Positions 20,808-31,724 are shown, counted from the stretch's first letter. The stretch is DNA of 64,000 nucleotides from Diploptera punctata (GCA_030220185.1 JASPKZ010005709.1:174501-238500); one strand, 5' to 3'. A program made the numbers and translations. Notes: generated from the letters alone by a model not told the origin.

Positions 20808-21121
20808 CCATCCATCCATAGTAATTCTGCTCGAGGGCAGGTCTTTCACTGCAATCTTAGCATTTTAATGTTTTGCAGCTTTACTAGGGAATTATAGGTG
20901 TGGTAGCTTCCCGTTGCTTTCCACACCGGTGAAGAAGAATGATGATGATAATGATAAGGATGATGATGGTCGGATGATTTTCGGGGACCCTTGGGCCCTA
21001 AGCTTCCTGAAATTTGTCTTACAGGTGAGGAAAAACACCAAAAAAACCTCACCCAGGAGCCTGTCCCGACCGGGCCCGCTGCGTGACAAGGCAGCACGCT
21101 ACCTCGAGACAACAGTGGTGG
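20808..21121 (-). mobile_element. SINE-2, complete, minus strand
   Basis: Complement gives the SINE-2 head (CCACTGTTGTCTCGAGGTAG) and the (TGGA)n tail at the left edge. TSD ACAATCTATATAT / ACAATCTTTATAT (one difference) at 20795-20807 and 21122-21134. Frames here on both strands are repeat artefacts. Confidence 0.9.
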
Positions 21122-21155
21122 ACAATCTTTATATAAAATATATACACACACAAAT

Positions 21156-21500
21156 GTCGGCCACGATGGGCTAGTGGTTATGCTCCTTGCCTCTGGTCCC
21201 GAGGGTTGTGGGATGGAAAAATCCAAGGAGAAAGTCCTCCTGGAGGGACTTTTTAAGCCGTGGATCCCGAGTCTGAAGATTTTCAGGCTCGTAAAATATC
21301 CTTAAGCCTGAATGAAAAGGCCTCTAAGCAAAATTTACCCACTTTTCCCGTCCTAGTACTACCTTGGTTTCCCAGATGTGAGTATGAGGCGGAACGCTGA
21401 CCACGGACCACTCAAATGCCATCTGTTCGAAAACAAGTGTAACTAAATTAGCATTGTTAAAATTCTTCCCTTTAGGTGGAGAGCGCATAATTCTCTGTTA
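21156..21500 (+). mobile_element. SINE-3
   Basis: Head GGCCACGATGGGCTAGTGGT (A box) with the B-box segment mostly deleted; body with TAAGCCGTGGATCCCGAGTC and CTTAAGCCTGAATGAAAAGG. Confidence 0.75.
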
Positions 21501-21639
21501 AGGGAAACATGGGGTTACAAGATACAAGAAGATATATACAAATTCTAACCCTAATGTACCTTAGGTGAAATAGCCCTAGGAAGTGTTGAGGAAAACAGGT
21601 TAGGTTTACTCCTGTGAATATAATTATACATTGAATTTT

Positions 21640-22235
21640 TACTCATTTAGGATTCATGGAAAGTCCCGTAAATAAGGGGTATCATTGAATAAACCCAGCC
21701 ATAATTACAAATAGCGCTCCTATTGAAAGGACGTAATGAAAATGGGTTTATAAAATTCGGATAGTAACATAAAAATTCAGCCTTCATATGTTTGAATTTT
21801 ATAGGTTTCTAAACCGCTTAACAAATCTTCATGAAAATTTGTACATACAGCTTTTCAGTTACAGCGAGTGTTTAGCCGTTATCTGTTATGCTATAAAATT
21901 ATAAGGCGCAGGTGTTCACCAGGAACGAAAATTTAAAAATGGCGCTATCGGTCGCAATTTTCAATTATTCACAACGAAACTCAGTATATCCTATTAGAAT
22001 ATACTGATGTAGGTATTTTATAAATCCCAGCGAAATCCGACCATTAGAAGTGGGTGTTCACCTGAAATCCGAAATTAAAAATTGACTCTGGCAGCCATCA
22101 TATTTGATTCGTCACAATGTAGGCCTATATCATACAATTATATTAACCTCTAATTTGTTTTACTTATTCAACTAAAACAATATATTTAATGTATTTAGGC
22201 GTAGCAGCACACGCCGAATATTATCCAGTATTAAA
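21640..22235 (+). mobile_element. Helitron-like, 3' part
   Basis: Ends with TTTAGGCGTAGCAGCACACG and CCGAATATTATCCAGT, a decayed form of the 3' end of the Helitrons at 27194 and 44609. The interior has GTGTTCACC and a GGCGCTATCGGTCGCAATTT block that recurs at 31490-31720. The terminal CTAG is not preserved (CCAGT). Confidence 0.5.
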
Positions 22236-22396
22236 TAAAAAACGGAAAAAGTACAAATTACACTGGCCGACAAGGTTTTCTTCACAAGAAATCTGATTAG
22301 TGAATTTTTCATACTGAATTCAGATATGTAGTCAGAATTTTTTTCCATCAGGCACAGTGTTTTTTGTGACAGCTACTTTTTTTAAACTGATTTTAG

Positions 22397-22603
22397 CATT
22401 CTCTTCTTCCGGATTTCTTTCCGGAAAATCTTGGGGCTGTCTCTGATGAGCTCGGTGAGAGTTTTCATCAGCAAATTTTCACAATGGAAAAGAGATACAA
22501 ACGCAGGTGGAATTCTAATATGCTGGCTGACTACTGTTGGACCAAGAAGAGAGATGTTCCAGATGCAAAATATGCCCGAAAATCACTATCTACCACTTTC
22601 TAG
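22397..22603 (+). CDS. Possible terminal exon of an unknown arthropod ORF
   Basis: A 68-codon open stretch from an acceptor-like ATTTTAG (ends 22396) to a TAG at 22601. It reads DFFPENLGAVSDELGESFHQ, then MEKRYKRRWNSNMLADYCWT and KKRDVPDAKYARKS. I recognise the FPENLGAVSDE / MEKRY / ADYCW pattern as one that recurs in arthropod genomic proteins, often apparently mobile; I cannot name its function. There is no ATG-led long frame (internal Met at about 22483), and no upstream exon was found. The composition looks coding, unlike the flanks. It could be a host exon or a transposon relic. Confidence 0.4.
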   Translation, partial: HSLLPDFFPENLGAVSDELGESFHQQIFTMEKRYKRRWNSNMLADYCWTKKRDVPDAKYARKSLSTTF

Positions 22604-22954
22604 GTAAGTCAGAATGAGTTAGAGTTAGAAGGATTTTATTAGAAAATATGAAAATTTTAATGAAAACCACAGAAAACTCTTGCCTGATAGGAAAAAACTG
22701 AAATTATATTTAAATTCAGGGTGAAAAATACTTCTAAAATCTCATATTTTTATTCTTGTGAAAGAAAAAAGTTCATTTTTGTTGATCAGTGTTATTGCAT
22801 CAGTGTGTAAACAATTCCATTCCATTAACGCAGTTTAAACTCTCCATTGTATGCATTTTTACGTGTCACATGCCACCCGGGCCTTACAGTGGCACGACCT
22901 GTCGGCAGAGGGATTTTAACAATGGATCACACACATACTTTCTTGATCCACACA
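22604..22954. other. No recognisable feature
   Basis: AT-rich; a short frame at 22789-22980 shows no family features. Confidence 0.35.
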
Positions 22955-23107
22955 AGGACACGGAGGGCCTCCCCGAATGAGTGATCAGCTCAATGTCAGG
23001 GCCTCCGAGACAACACAACATTAAGACGAAATACACCATTCACATACACATTCATATAAATATGGTGAACACGATAATCATGATTATGAAGAGGAATTTT
23101 GAGGTTA
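22955..23107 (+). repeat. Segment shared with LINE-M
   Basis: CCTCCCCGAATGAGTGATCA, GCTCAATGTCAGGGCCTCC and GAGACAACACAACATTAAG recur, with small changes, at 32475-32550 just upstream of the LINE-M frame. Probably an element fragment. Confidence 0.55.
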
Positions 23108-24262
23108 TGATATGTGAAATTGAGGTACAATAGGACCTACAAAGTCCTACATGCCAAAATGAGGGCGTACAAAGTCTTACAAAGTCCTATATGCCAAAAT
23201 GAAGGCCTACGAAGTCCTACAAAGTCTTACAAAGTCCTACATGCCGAAATGAGGGCCTACAAAGTCTTACAAAGTCCTATATGCCAAAATGAAGGCCTAC
23301 GAAGTCCTACAAAGTCTTACAAAGTCCTACATGCCGAAATGAGGGCCTACAATGTTTTACAAAGTCCTACATGCCGAAATGAGGGCCTACAAAGTCTTAC
23401 AAAGTTTTCAATGTCCTACAAAGTCCTACATGCCAAAATGAGTGTCTTCAAAGTCCTACATGCCAAAATGAGGGCGTACAAAGTCTTACAAAGTCCTATA
23501 TGCCAAAATGAAGGCCTACGAAGTCCTACAAAGTCTTACAAAGTCCTACATGCCGAAATGAGGGCCTACAATGTTTTACAAAGTCCTACATGCCGAAATG
23601 AGGGCCTACAAAGTCTTACAAAGTTTTACAGTGTCCTACAAAGTCCTACATGTCAAAATGAGTGCCTACAAAGTCCTACATGCCAAAATGAGGGCGTACA
23701 AAGTCTTACAAAGTCCTATATGCCAAAATGAAGGCCTACGAAGTCCTACAAAGTCTTACAAAGTCCTACATGCCGAAATGAGGGCCTACAATGTTTTACA
23801 AAGTCCTACATGCCGAAATGAGGGCCTACAAAGTCTTACAAAGTTTTACAATGTCCTACAAAGTCCTACATGCCAAAATGAGTGCCTACAAAGTCCTACA
23901 TGCCAAAATGAGGGCCTAAAAAGTCCTGCAAAATCTTACAAAGTTTTATAAAGTCCTACAAAGTTCTACATGCCAAAATGAGGGCCTACAAAGTCCTACA
24001 TGCCAAAATGAGGTCCTACAAAGTCCTACATGCCAAAATTAGGGCCTAAAAAGTCCTACATGCCAAAATGAGGTCCTACAGAGTCCTACATGCCACAATG
24101 AGGTCCTACAAAGTCCTAACATGCCAAAATGAGCCAAAAAAGTCCTACAAATCCTAATGCCAAAATGAGGCCTACAAAGTCCTACATGCCAAATGAGGGC
24201 CTACAAAGTCCTACAAAGTCTTACAAAATCCTACATGCCAAGATGAGGTCCTACAAAGCCCT
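23108..24262. repeat. Minisatellite of 10-bp steps, about 1.15 kb
   Basis: Built almost wholly from decamers: CCTACAAAGT, CTTACAAAGT and the pair CCTACATGCC + (A/G)AAATGAGGG. Higher-order units containing GAGGGCGTAC start at 23161, 23470 and 23690 (309 and 220 bp apart). Register is kept for most of the first kilobase; the last 200 bp are less regular. Because 10 is not a multiple of 3, the same motifs are read in all frames, giving repetitive frames of 205 and 126 codons (YKVLHAKMRAYKVLQSP) that I do not regard as genes. Confidence 0.95.
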
Positions 24263-24271
24263 ACATGGCAA

Positions 24272-24412
24272 AATTACGTTCGGGACCGTTTGGACTTTAA
24301 TATTCTTGACAATTGTCTTACGGGTGTGGAGAAAAAAAAATAGTCTCCGACGGAGATCGAGCACGGGACGCTGCGTACAAGGCAGCTACACAACCCCGAG
24401 ACCACAGCTGTG
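24272..24412 (-). mobile_element. SINE-2, 5' half
   Basis: Complement gives ACAGCTGTGGTCTCGGGGTT (head) to the ACCGTTTGG block; starts directly at the minisatellite end. The tail half is absent. Confidence 0.7.
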
Positions 24413-25150
24413 AACTACATGTGAATAATTGCCTCAGGAGAACAAGTATGTTAATTTTTCCCCCAATTAATGCAAGAAATGCCTTAAATTGAATGAGAAA
24501 TTGAGGTAAAATTAACCTAAAATCGCCATGTTTACAATGGAAAATATACATTAGTCATGGTTCAAACGGAATAACCAAATTTTCTTTATGAGATGCCAGT
24601 TTATCAAATAAACCATAAATTAATCTGGTGTACACTAATTCGCCCATTTTCTTATCTAACCAAATAAAATCAGTACAAAATAATATGCGATACAAAACTT
24701 ACTAATGAGCGAATAAATATATAAACAACTGCAATCTGTTAGAGGAAACGTGTATTATCATGTTAGTTAACATGAAGGTAGCAATCATTTTGGTTATTCT
24801 ACGGCACCTTACCACCTGTGAAAATTCGATCAGAAAACAAGTGACGGCTAACGTCATGTTGATCATTGTGATAACACACGTTCCCGCCAGAACCAATTGC
24901 CAACTTGTTTATTCACATTTAAGGAGATTCTATCCCAGGATCCACCTAAATTAGTAGGGAATGTGAGAAAACGAGCGAGTTTGAGTCAATTTGCGCAAGT
25001 TAGAGTGAGAAAATGGGCAAGTTAGTACATGAGTTTAATGTACCATTCTTAGCGGGTATTTGTGATAAGTTGGCTACACTGTCTGAGCAATGAATAATAC
25101 ATATTTTACTATGTAAATATGGTAATTTTGGGTTACTTTGAGCTCAACAT
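24413..25150. other. No recognisable feature
   Basis: Frames on both strands near 24.7-24.95 kb overlap each other and show no family features. No repeat recognised. Confidence 0.35.
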
Positions 25151-25154
25151 CTCA

Positions 25155-25240
25155 ATTCATTTTATTTATTTTTTTATTTTACCTGATGGAGTAAAGACCG
25201 TAGGGTCTTCTCATCCACTTCACCAGGGTTAAATTATGTA
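25155..25240 (-). mobile_element. LINE-L 3' hairpin, compensated variant
   Basis: Complement: outer arms CCTGGTGAAGTGGATGAG / CTCCATCAGG and inner stem AAGACC/GGTCTT. Against the AAGGCC/GGCCTT of other copies both strands of the stem changed together. Poly(A)-like AATAAA follows on the minus strand. Confidence 0.65.
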
Positions 25241-25261
25241 TATATATACATATATATCAAT

Positions 25262-25570
25262 TCCACCGCTATGGTCTCGAGGTAGCGTGCTGCCTTGTCA
25301 CGCAGCGGGCCCGGTTCGATCCCCGGTCGGGACAGGCTCCTAGGTGAGGTTTTTTCGGGGTTTTTCTCACCTGTAAGACAAATGTCAGGAAAACTTTAAG
25401 GCCCAAACGGTCCCCGAAATCATATGACCATCATCATCATCATCCTTCACCGGTGTGGAAAGCAACGGGAAGCTACCACACCTACAACTCCCTAGTAAAG
25501 CTGCAAAGCATAGCATGAAAATGCTATGATTGCAGTGAAGGACCTGCTCTCGGGCAGAATTACTATGGAT
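25262..25570 (+). mobile_element. SINE-2, complete, followed by (AT)n
   Basis: Head TTCCACCGCTATGGTCTCGA, B box CCCGGTTCGATCCCC, body to GGATGGATAT. The tail joins an (AT)n tract at 25571-25616, so a TSD cannot be read. The adjacent frame through the (AT)n is an artefact. Confidence 0.88.
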
Positions 25571-25616
<46 letters not shown>

Positions 25617-25940
25617 CAACCAATGTTAAACTTCTTACGGGCAGAAAATTTAAACTTGCTGTAAAGAACATTTTATGGTCTTACGTACCATTAAGTATGG
25701 GTGGATACCTAAATTTAAAATTGTAAGTAATATTTGATTGGAATTGCATCTCCATCTTTTCTTGTGAAAGTGCTGCCCCTTATTATTATGGTGTATTTTA
25801 ATTGCAATGTAAATTAGTTTCATTATATATTTATGTATGTGTTATATTTTATATTGTTGTATATGAACAGATTGTAATCTGGACACGTACTAAAGCACCT
25901 GTGATGCGCTAATGGATGTTAAAATAAAATAATAAAAAAT
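25617..25940 (+). mobile_element. Probable LINE 3' end with poly(A) signal
   Basis: A short open piece, NVKLLTGRKFKLAVKNILWS to a TAA near 25726, then an AT-rich 3' UTR ending GATGCGCTAATGGATGTTAA and AATAAAATAATAAAA. Layout fits a LINE 3' end; family not recognised. Confidence 0.35.
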
Positions 25941-25986
25941 ATGAATTATCTACATGATTAATGATACATAATAGATATAGGGGGAA

Positions 25987-26536
25987 AATTGCACTTAAAC
26001 TAGCAAGAAATATTTTCAAAGTCCTATAGAACAACAGTGCGCATGCGCCAGAGTTTATAGAGCCAGCAAAAACCCACAATCGAACCACATATCGATTATC
26101 ATCCTCGATTACTAACCGTCACTATCAAATTTAAATGACCAATATTTGGAATAAATCCCCAAATATATGTTAAAAAATATATTAATAATATTTAAATTAC
26201 CAAACGTTTATTAAAAATGGGTGTACACTTACTAATCACTCCCTAACGCCGATCCAAGCAGCGATAACCCAAAACAGCGATAGAAGAATCATAGAGTAAG
26301 TAATATACTCTGTGGAGAAAATAGCAGTTAGCATCACAATAGGCCTATTGTCTAACAGTGTCATAATATTGTGATTTTCATATTTAAATAAATACTTCAA
26401 AATTATCTAATAATGTTATATAAATTGTTTGAAAAAGTTTAAAATATTAAATAATGTTAGTAAATACAGAAGAAGAGCTATACTTTACAACAATATAACT
26501 GAAAAATCAAACGCTAGTAGAAGTGCAGTTGAACCG
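25987..26536. repeat. 545-bp dispersed repeat, copy 2
   Basis: Direct repeat of 18350-18893, co-linear with a few short indels (for example GGCCTA inserted near 26341). Flanks differ. No termini or coding frame identify its class. Confidence 0.8.
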
Positions 26537-26584
26537 ATATAGGCTACACAATATAAAGTTGGCAATGGAAACAAATAAAAATTG

Positions 26585-26627
26585 TAATCATAATAATAAT
26601 AGTAATAATAATAATAATAATAATAAT
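26585..26627. repeat. (AAT)n microsatellite
   Basis: Short AAT-rich tract with interruptions. Confidence 0.85.
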
Positions 26628-26851
26628 CTATAATTTGATTAAGAAATTAGCTTGGTAATGGAAGTTTAAAATATAAATGAATAATAAATGTATACATGGA
26701 ACACAGTCATATATATTGTCTAACGAAATAGACATTTCTCAGATTTTTGGGGCAAAAAATCAACACATATATTTCTCTCAGAAAATTATTCACTTAGGGT
26801 AACAATAAATGTTGTGTTTATTTTTATTTTTCTTATTTGAATGTATACAGA

Positions 26852-27092
26852 CGGCCACGTGGCACGAATGGGGAATGAAACACGTGCATGGAAGCTTCTT
26901 CTTGGTAAATCAGAGTGAAAACGCCCAGTTGGTAGGCCAAGAATGAGGTGGGAGAATAACATTAATTAAGATCTGAGGGAAGCAGATTATACAGGGAATG
27001 ATTAGAAAACATTAGCTCAGGATAGGGATGTATGGAGAACGTATGTCCGCGCGGCCATGAACCTAAAGATTCAATAGAGCCAGTTAGTTGGT
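26852..27092 (+). pseudogene. RTE-A 3' fragment
   Basis: Decayed C-terminal piece from GHVARMGNE to the family end ('GAACCTAAAGATTCAATAG'); a stop replaces the PEGK region. Confidence 0.8.
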
Positions 27093-27193
27093 ATGGATTC
27101 CCCATCACATTTTCTTTGTTGCAACATTCACAGGCCCACTTCTGGCATAGAATCTATTTGGAGCTTATGATTATAGTCCGGGTCTTTACCTAA

Positions 27194-28314
27194 TCAAATA
27201 TATAAAAATAAATGTTTGTTTGTTTATTTGTTCGTACGTCATGCGCGGCCATACCGTTGATCCGATTGTGATGGGGCTTTTTGCAAAATGTTGAGGGGAT
27301 CCCGGGATGAACATAGGCTATAAGAGAATTGAGATACTCAACTCCTACACCCTTAAAAATCGCCCTTTGTAGTGTAAAACGTGAAAAAGTAGCTCTTTGG
27401 ACACTTAAATGGCTTACGCTGCCTAAACCATAACAAATACACAAAATTAATGTACACAGAATTGAATATCTCAAAAACCTCTACAAAAAAGTCCGCGACA
27501 TCATATCTTTATCTTTTACGGATAACTCACAATAACCATTTTTGTCTTTCATTGATGCCAACAAGATCGAGACAAGTACGTGCAAGCATAGCAGCATATG
27601 GCGGGTATTCTTTTACGGATAACTCACAATAACGAATGTTGTCTTTTAGCTCATTTATGCCAAGGAGATCGAGATAAGTGGATTCCCGGGCAACACCGGG
27701 GAATCAGCACGGGGAATCTTAAAATAATTACGATATACATTTATAATTATTTTTAATTTTATTTATTCAACTAATCATAAGAAGTAGATTATTTTTTTGT
27801 CTTTCAGCTCATTTATGCCAAGAAGATCGGGATGAGTAGATTCCCGGACAACGCCTGGTAAACAGCACGGGGTATCTAAAAATAATTACGATATAATTTT
27901 TCCCCTTCACTTATTTAACTAAACTAGAAAACACATTAATGTTCGTATATCAGCACATTTATGTCAAGAAGATCGGGATAAGTAGATTTCCGGGGCAACG
28001 CCGGGTAATCAGCATGGGGTATCTTAAAAATATAAATTTATAATTATTTTTTCTTCTACCTATTCAACTAAACATAAAAGCACATTATCCAAGAATACAG
28101 AAACAATTAGCTAGCCCATATTCAGCGCATGGATCGTCACAGAATACCAAAACAAATTCTTCACTACATTCCTCGAGGCAGAAGATCTGTGGGTCGACCT
28201 TTTCGAAGATGGCGGGAGACCGTAACGGGCCACTGGGCCTAATACTTGAAAGGCAGATTATGATGATGATTTTCATTTATTTAGGCGTAGCAGCGCACGC
28301 CGGGTATTAACTAG
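27194..28314 (+). mobile_element. Non-autonomous Helitron with both termini
   Basis: Starts A|TCAAATATATAAAAATAAAT and continues with the block CATACCGTTGATCCGATTGT typical of a widespread insect Helitron 5' end. It ends with GCAGCGCACGCCGGGTATTA and CTAG|T. Insertion between A and T, a 5' TC and a 3' CTRR end are Helitron hallmarks. The interior has three or four ~130-150-bp units (about 27640-28085), each with TTTATG(C/T)CAAGAAGATCG and ATAATTACGATAT. It carries no Rep/helicase frame. A LINE-C fragment is inserted at 28090-28272. Confidence 0.85.
28090..28272 (+). pseudogene. LINE-C 3' fragment inside a Helitron
   Basis: Reads HRIPKQILHYIPRGRRSVGR and RPFRRWRETVTGHWA, then CTAATACTTGAAAGGCAGAT and GATGATGAT. 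Compared with 45060-45110 it interrupts GCACATT|TCATTTATTTA of the Helitron. Confidence 0.8.
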
Positions 28315-28315
28315 T

Positions 28316-29404
28316 AAAATGTAGGATTGCAATACAGATAGTACACGTTATTCTACTGTTTGTGTGTGAAACCAAGATAAAAGACAATCAGTGGTCTTAC
28401 TTCTCATTATATTATTCAACTGTTTGTGTGTAAAACCTAAACAAAAGACAGTCATAAGTCTAACTTCTCATTATACCATGTTGCAATCTTAACTTTTAGT
28501 ACATAATCTAGACTCTTATGATATGTGAAATTAAAGTAGAGTATAAAACCACAGCGTGCATGTAATATGTGGTAGTCTGAAATGGAATGTACAGTATACA
28601 CGAGCGATGAGAGAGAGTCATGTAGAGATTGACATAGTGTTTTCTTAGGGCCCGGATCCCATACACATGTGTGTGTAAGCAAATTAACAACTGGCGTATG
28701 AAAAAGCAGGATCGCTTCACCCTCTAGACAAAGTAAACAGGGTTTTAATTGGCATGCAACATGCACATGGAATGTTTACAAGAAAACAAAATCGATATTT
28801 GACGTGATGTAGAATTACTCACAGGCATGACGTCCTCTCCCGTCCAGTAGATCCCTCACACTGCCCCGCGCGCGCGGCTGCACCCCCACCCGGCAAACCT
28901 CCCTTCTGCGCACGCGCCCTACACTTTATTCATTGTTAATATCTAACAAATTCCAAGTGGACTTAATTTTTTCTTGAGAAAATCTCTCTCTGGTTGTCGG
29001 ATAAACAGAAGCAGAGATTGCTTGTCGCCCCATCTGGCGCCGGGTGCGAGAACTAGACAGAGTGTGTGTATTCCCATAGTGAGGGGGGGGCGGGGGGAGA
29101 AGAAGCCACTTAGCGAAATTGCTCGGCGGAGTTGAAACGAAAGTTTCGCTGCAGCTCACTCAAGTTTTATTAAGTAATGTTTAAGACGGTTTCATTTTGA
29201 ATAATAATCGTCATAATTTTCAAACAAGTTAGAAATAAAAGCTAGGGAAGCCATCCTATCATACCCAGATGTGCTCTTCCTCCAGGGGTGTACAGTACAC
29301 GTTATCTTCTTCAAGGGGTATACAACATTCTCATTACAGATTTTCTACAAATATGATGTTTGTTCCTTCCAAGGATAAACACGTGTTTTCTTTCTCTAAA
29401 TATT
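28316..29404. other. Unannotated, with a GC-rich island
   Basis: No recognised gene or repeat. At 28838-28920 and 29085-29110 there are GC-rich patches (GCCCCGCGCGCGCGGCTGC; G7CG6 run) unlike the AT-rich surroundings. A host promoter is possible, but no adjoining frame supports a gene. Confidence 0.3.
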
Positions 29405-30262
29405 AGTATTAGTATTGCAAGGAAATGCACTATCTCCTGTACTACTCAACTTTGTACTACAGCATGCTCTAAAACTTTTATAGTGAGAATAAGGCCTACA
29501 ACTCAATTGTGTTAATAATTATGCTGATGATATATTATTGGACGATAGTGGGGAGATATTATGGGCCAATACGTACACTCTATTGAGTAACATTAAGAAA
29601 TTGGGACTGGAAGTAAACATCAATGAAACTAAATATATGTTCACACACAGGAAATACAGTATATAATGGAAATGGACAGTTAAATGTCAAATAAGGAAAT
29701 TTTGAAGAAGTTGCTCTAGAAACAATAATTACAAACAGGAATAAGATGCACAAAGGAATTAAACATATGTTCAATTCTGGAAATGCATGCTATTATGCAT
29801 TACAGGGACTCTCTCTAAATAAAAAAATAATAAACCGTTAAAATGAAAATATATAAAATTATTATTTTACCGGTTATATGGATGCGAAACATTGACTCTT
29901 ACTTTAAGGGAGTAGAAAAGATTACGAGAATTTGAGAATAAAGTTACAAACATTTTGGGTCAGAGAGAGATAAACATAGAGGCGAATGGAGAAGTATGAT
30001 TAACAGTGAGTTATATAATCTTTAAGGAAACCAGATATAATAAGAACAGTAAAGTTTCGTAGACAGCGATGGGCAGGACATGTGGCACGAATGGGGAATG
30101 AAAGAGGTACATGGAAGTTTCTTTTAGGAAATCCAGAGGGAAAACGCCCAGTTGGTAGACCAAGAATGAGGTGGGAAAATAACATTAACCATGATTTGAA
30201 GGAAATAGATTGTACAGGGAATTATTAAAACACGTTATCTCAGGATCGGAATGTTCGTGGGG
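29405..30262 (+). pseudogene. RTE-A fragment from RT motif B to near the 3' end
   Basis: Starts at the equivalent of QGDALSPLLFN ('AAGGAAATGCACTATCTCC'), passes a decayed YADD motif ('AATTATGCTGATGATAT') and LLSNIKKLGLEVNINETKYM, and reaches the C-terminal block; many frameshifts, no complete ending. Confidence 0.85.
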
Positions 30263-30444
30263 GATTTGGATTCAGGTGAATAGGTCTCCTCTATTTTCGT
30301 CTATCTCCTACCTCAGTTAGCCAATTCTCATTACTCGCATTTTTAAGAAATTCCAAAGGAATGAAGCTATTGGGATTCTTCTCATGAAAAAAAAATAAAG
30401 ATCTTAGATCCTATTTAGTAGACACCGAAAATGACTATAGGCCT

Positions 30445-31432
30445 ATATATATATATTATAAATATATTTTTGACATTTGGCAATGAAGACAAATATGATA
30501 TGAAAAGAAAAAAGAATGCTTGAGTCGGGATTTGAACTCGAGCCTCTAAAGTCTGTACCTTTAGCGCTCTAACCAACTGAGTTACCCAAGAATTCCAAGA
30601 CAAACATACAATTTTCTTATACATGTAGTATTCTCAATTCACACAAGAGGTAGCGGAAATTTCTTTCAACTGCCATCTAGCGGCTAACACAACAGTTAAG
30701 CAAATTATTAAAGAGAATATTTACTTTATAGCAGTAACGCTTGTATATATAGATATTATAAATATATTTTTGACATTTGGCAATGAGGACAAATATGATA
30801 TGAAAAGAAAAAAGAATGCTTGAGTCGGGATTTGAACTCGAGTCTCTAAAGTCTGTACCTTTAGCGCTCTAACCAACTGAGCTACCCAAGAATTCCAAGA
30901 CAAACATACAATTTTCTTATACATGTAGTATTCTCAATTCACACAAGAGGTAGCGGAAATTTCTTTCAACTGCCATCTAGCGGCTAACACAACAGTTAAG
31001 CAAATTATTAAAGAGAATATTTACTTTATAGCAGTAACGCTTGTATATATAGATATTATAAATATATTTTTGACATTTGGCAATGAAGAAAAATATGATA
31101 TGAAAAGAAAAAAAGAATGCTTGAGTCGGGATTTGAACTCGAGTCTCTAAAGTCTGTACCTTTAGCGCTCTAACCAACTGAGCTACCCAAGAATTCCAAG
31201 ACAAACATACAATTTTCTTATACATGTAGTATTCTCAATTCACACAAGAGGTAGCGGAAATTTCTTTCAACTGCCATCTAGCGGCTAACATAACAGTTAA
31301 GCAAATTATTAAAGAGAATATTTACTTTATAGCAGTAACGCTTGTATATATAGATATTATAAATATTTTAAAGTTACAGACTTTAGAGACTCGAGTTCAA
31401 ATCCCGACTCAAGCATTCTTTTTTATTTTCAT

Positions 31433-31435
<3 letters not shown>
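30445..31435 (-). repeat. 300-bp tRNA-like tandem array, three units plus an inverted end
   Basis: Three units in exact 300-bp register (caatga landmarks at 30481, 30781, 31081). Each holds a minus-strand tRNA-like module (30518-30591, 30818-30891, 31119-31192): A box TAGCTCAGTTGG, 6-bp anticodon stem CTAAAG/CTTTAG with loop GTACAGA, B box GAGTTCAAATCCC. At 31370-31414 the 3' half of the module appears in plus orientation and ends the array. Units differ at a handful of bases. The frames MYKKIVCLSWNSWVAQLVRA are translations of the module. Confidence 0.85.

Positions 31436-31479
<44 letters not shown>
31434..31479. repeat. (AT)n microsatellite
   Basis: About 23 AT units at the right edge of the tRNA-like array. 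Confidence 0.95.
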
Positions 31480-31489
31480 CGCTCCAGCA

Positions 31490-31720
31490 GCTGCAATTTT
31501 TGTTTCGTCGAAACCAAACTTGGCATATCGAAATTAATTTTAAAAAGTAAAGTCGACTTATTTAAGCAGCAAAATCGAACCATTAGATGTAGGAGTTCAC
31601 CTGACAGGAACATTTAAAAATCGCTCCATCGATCGCAATTTTCGATGTTTCACGACGAAACTCAGTACCGGTATATACAATGTAAGTAATTGAGGAAGGA
31701 ATTCTCCAAGAATCATATAA
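31490..31720 (+). mobile_element. Fragment related to 21.6-22.2 kb element
   Basis: Shares GTTCACCTGA, CGATCGCAATTTTCGAT and CACGACGAAACTCAGTA with the Helitron-like stretch near 21930. Ends not identified. Confidence 0.45.
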
Positions 31721-31724
31721 ATCC

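Noticed and set aside
23114..23951. 205- and 126-codon repetitive frames as a repeat-protein gene
   Set aside because: A 10-bp period is read through all three frames, and the same words appear in each; no start context, signal or non-repeat flank supports a protein.
23108..24262. CRISPR-like array
   Set aside because: There are no unique spacers between identical repeats; the array is a plain minisatellite in an animal genome.
28338..29160. Host gene in 28.3-29.2 kb
   Set aside because: Frames are short, on one strand, without splice-linked partners or known domains; GC richness alone is not enough.
30518..31192. Cluster of three tRNA-Cys genes
   Set aside because: Acceptor and T stems have mismatches, the anticodon would be ACA, and the units are 300-bp tandem repeats.
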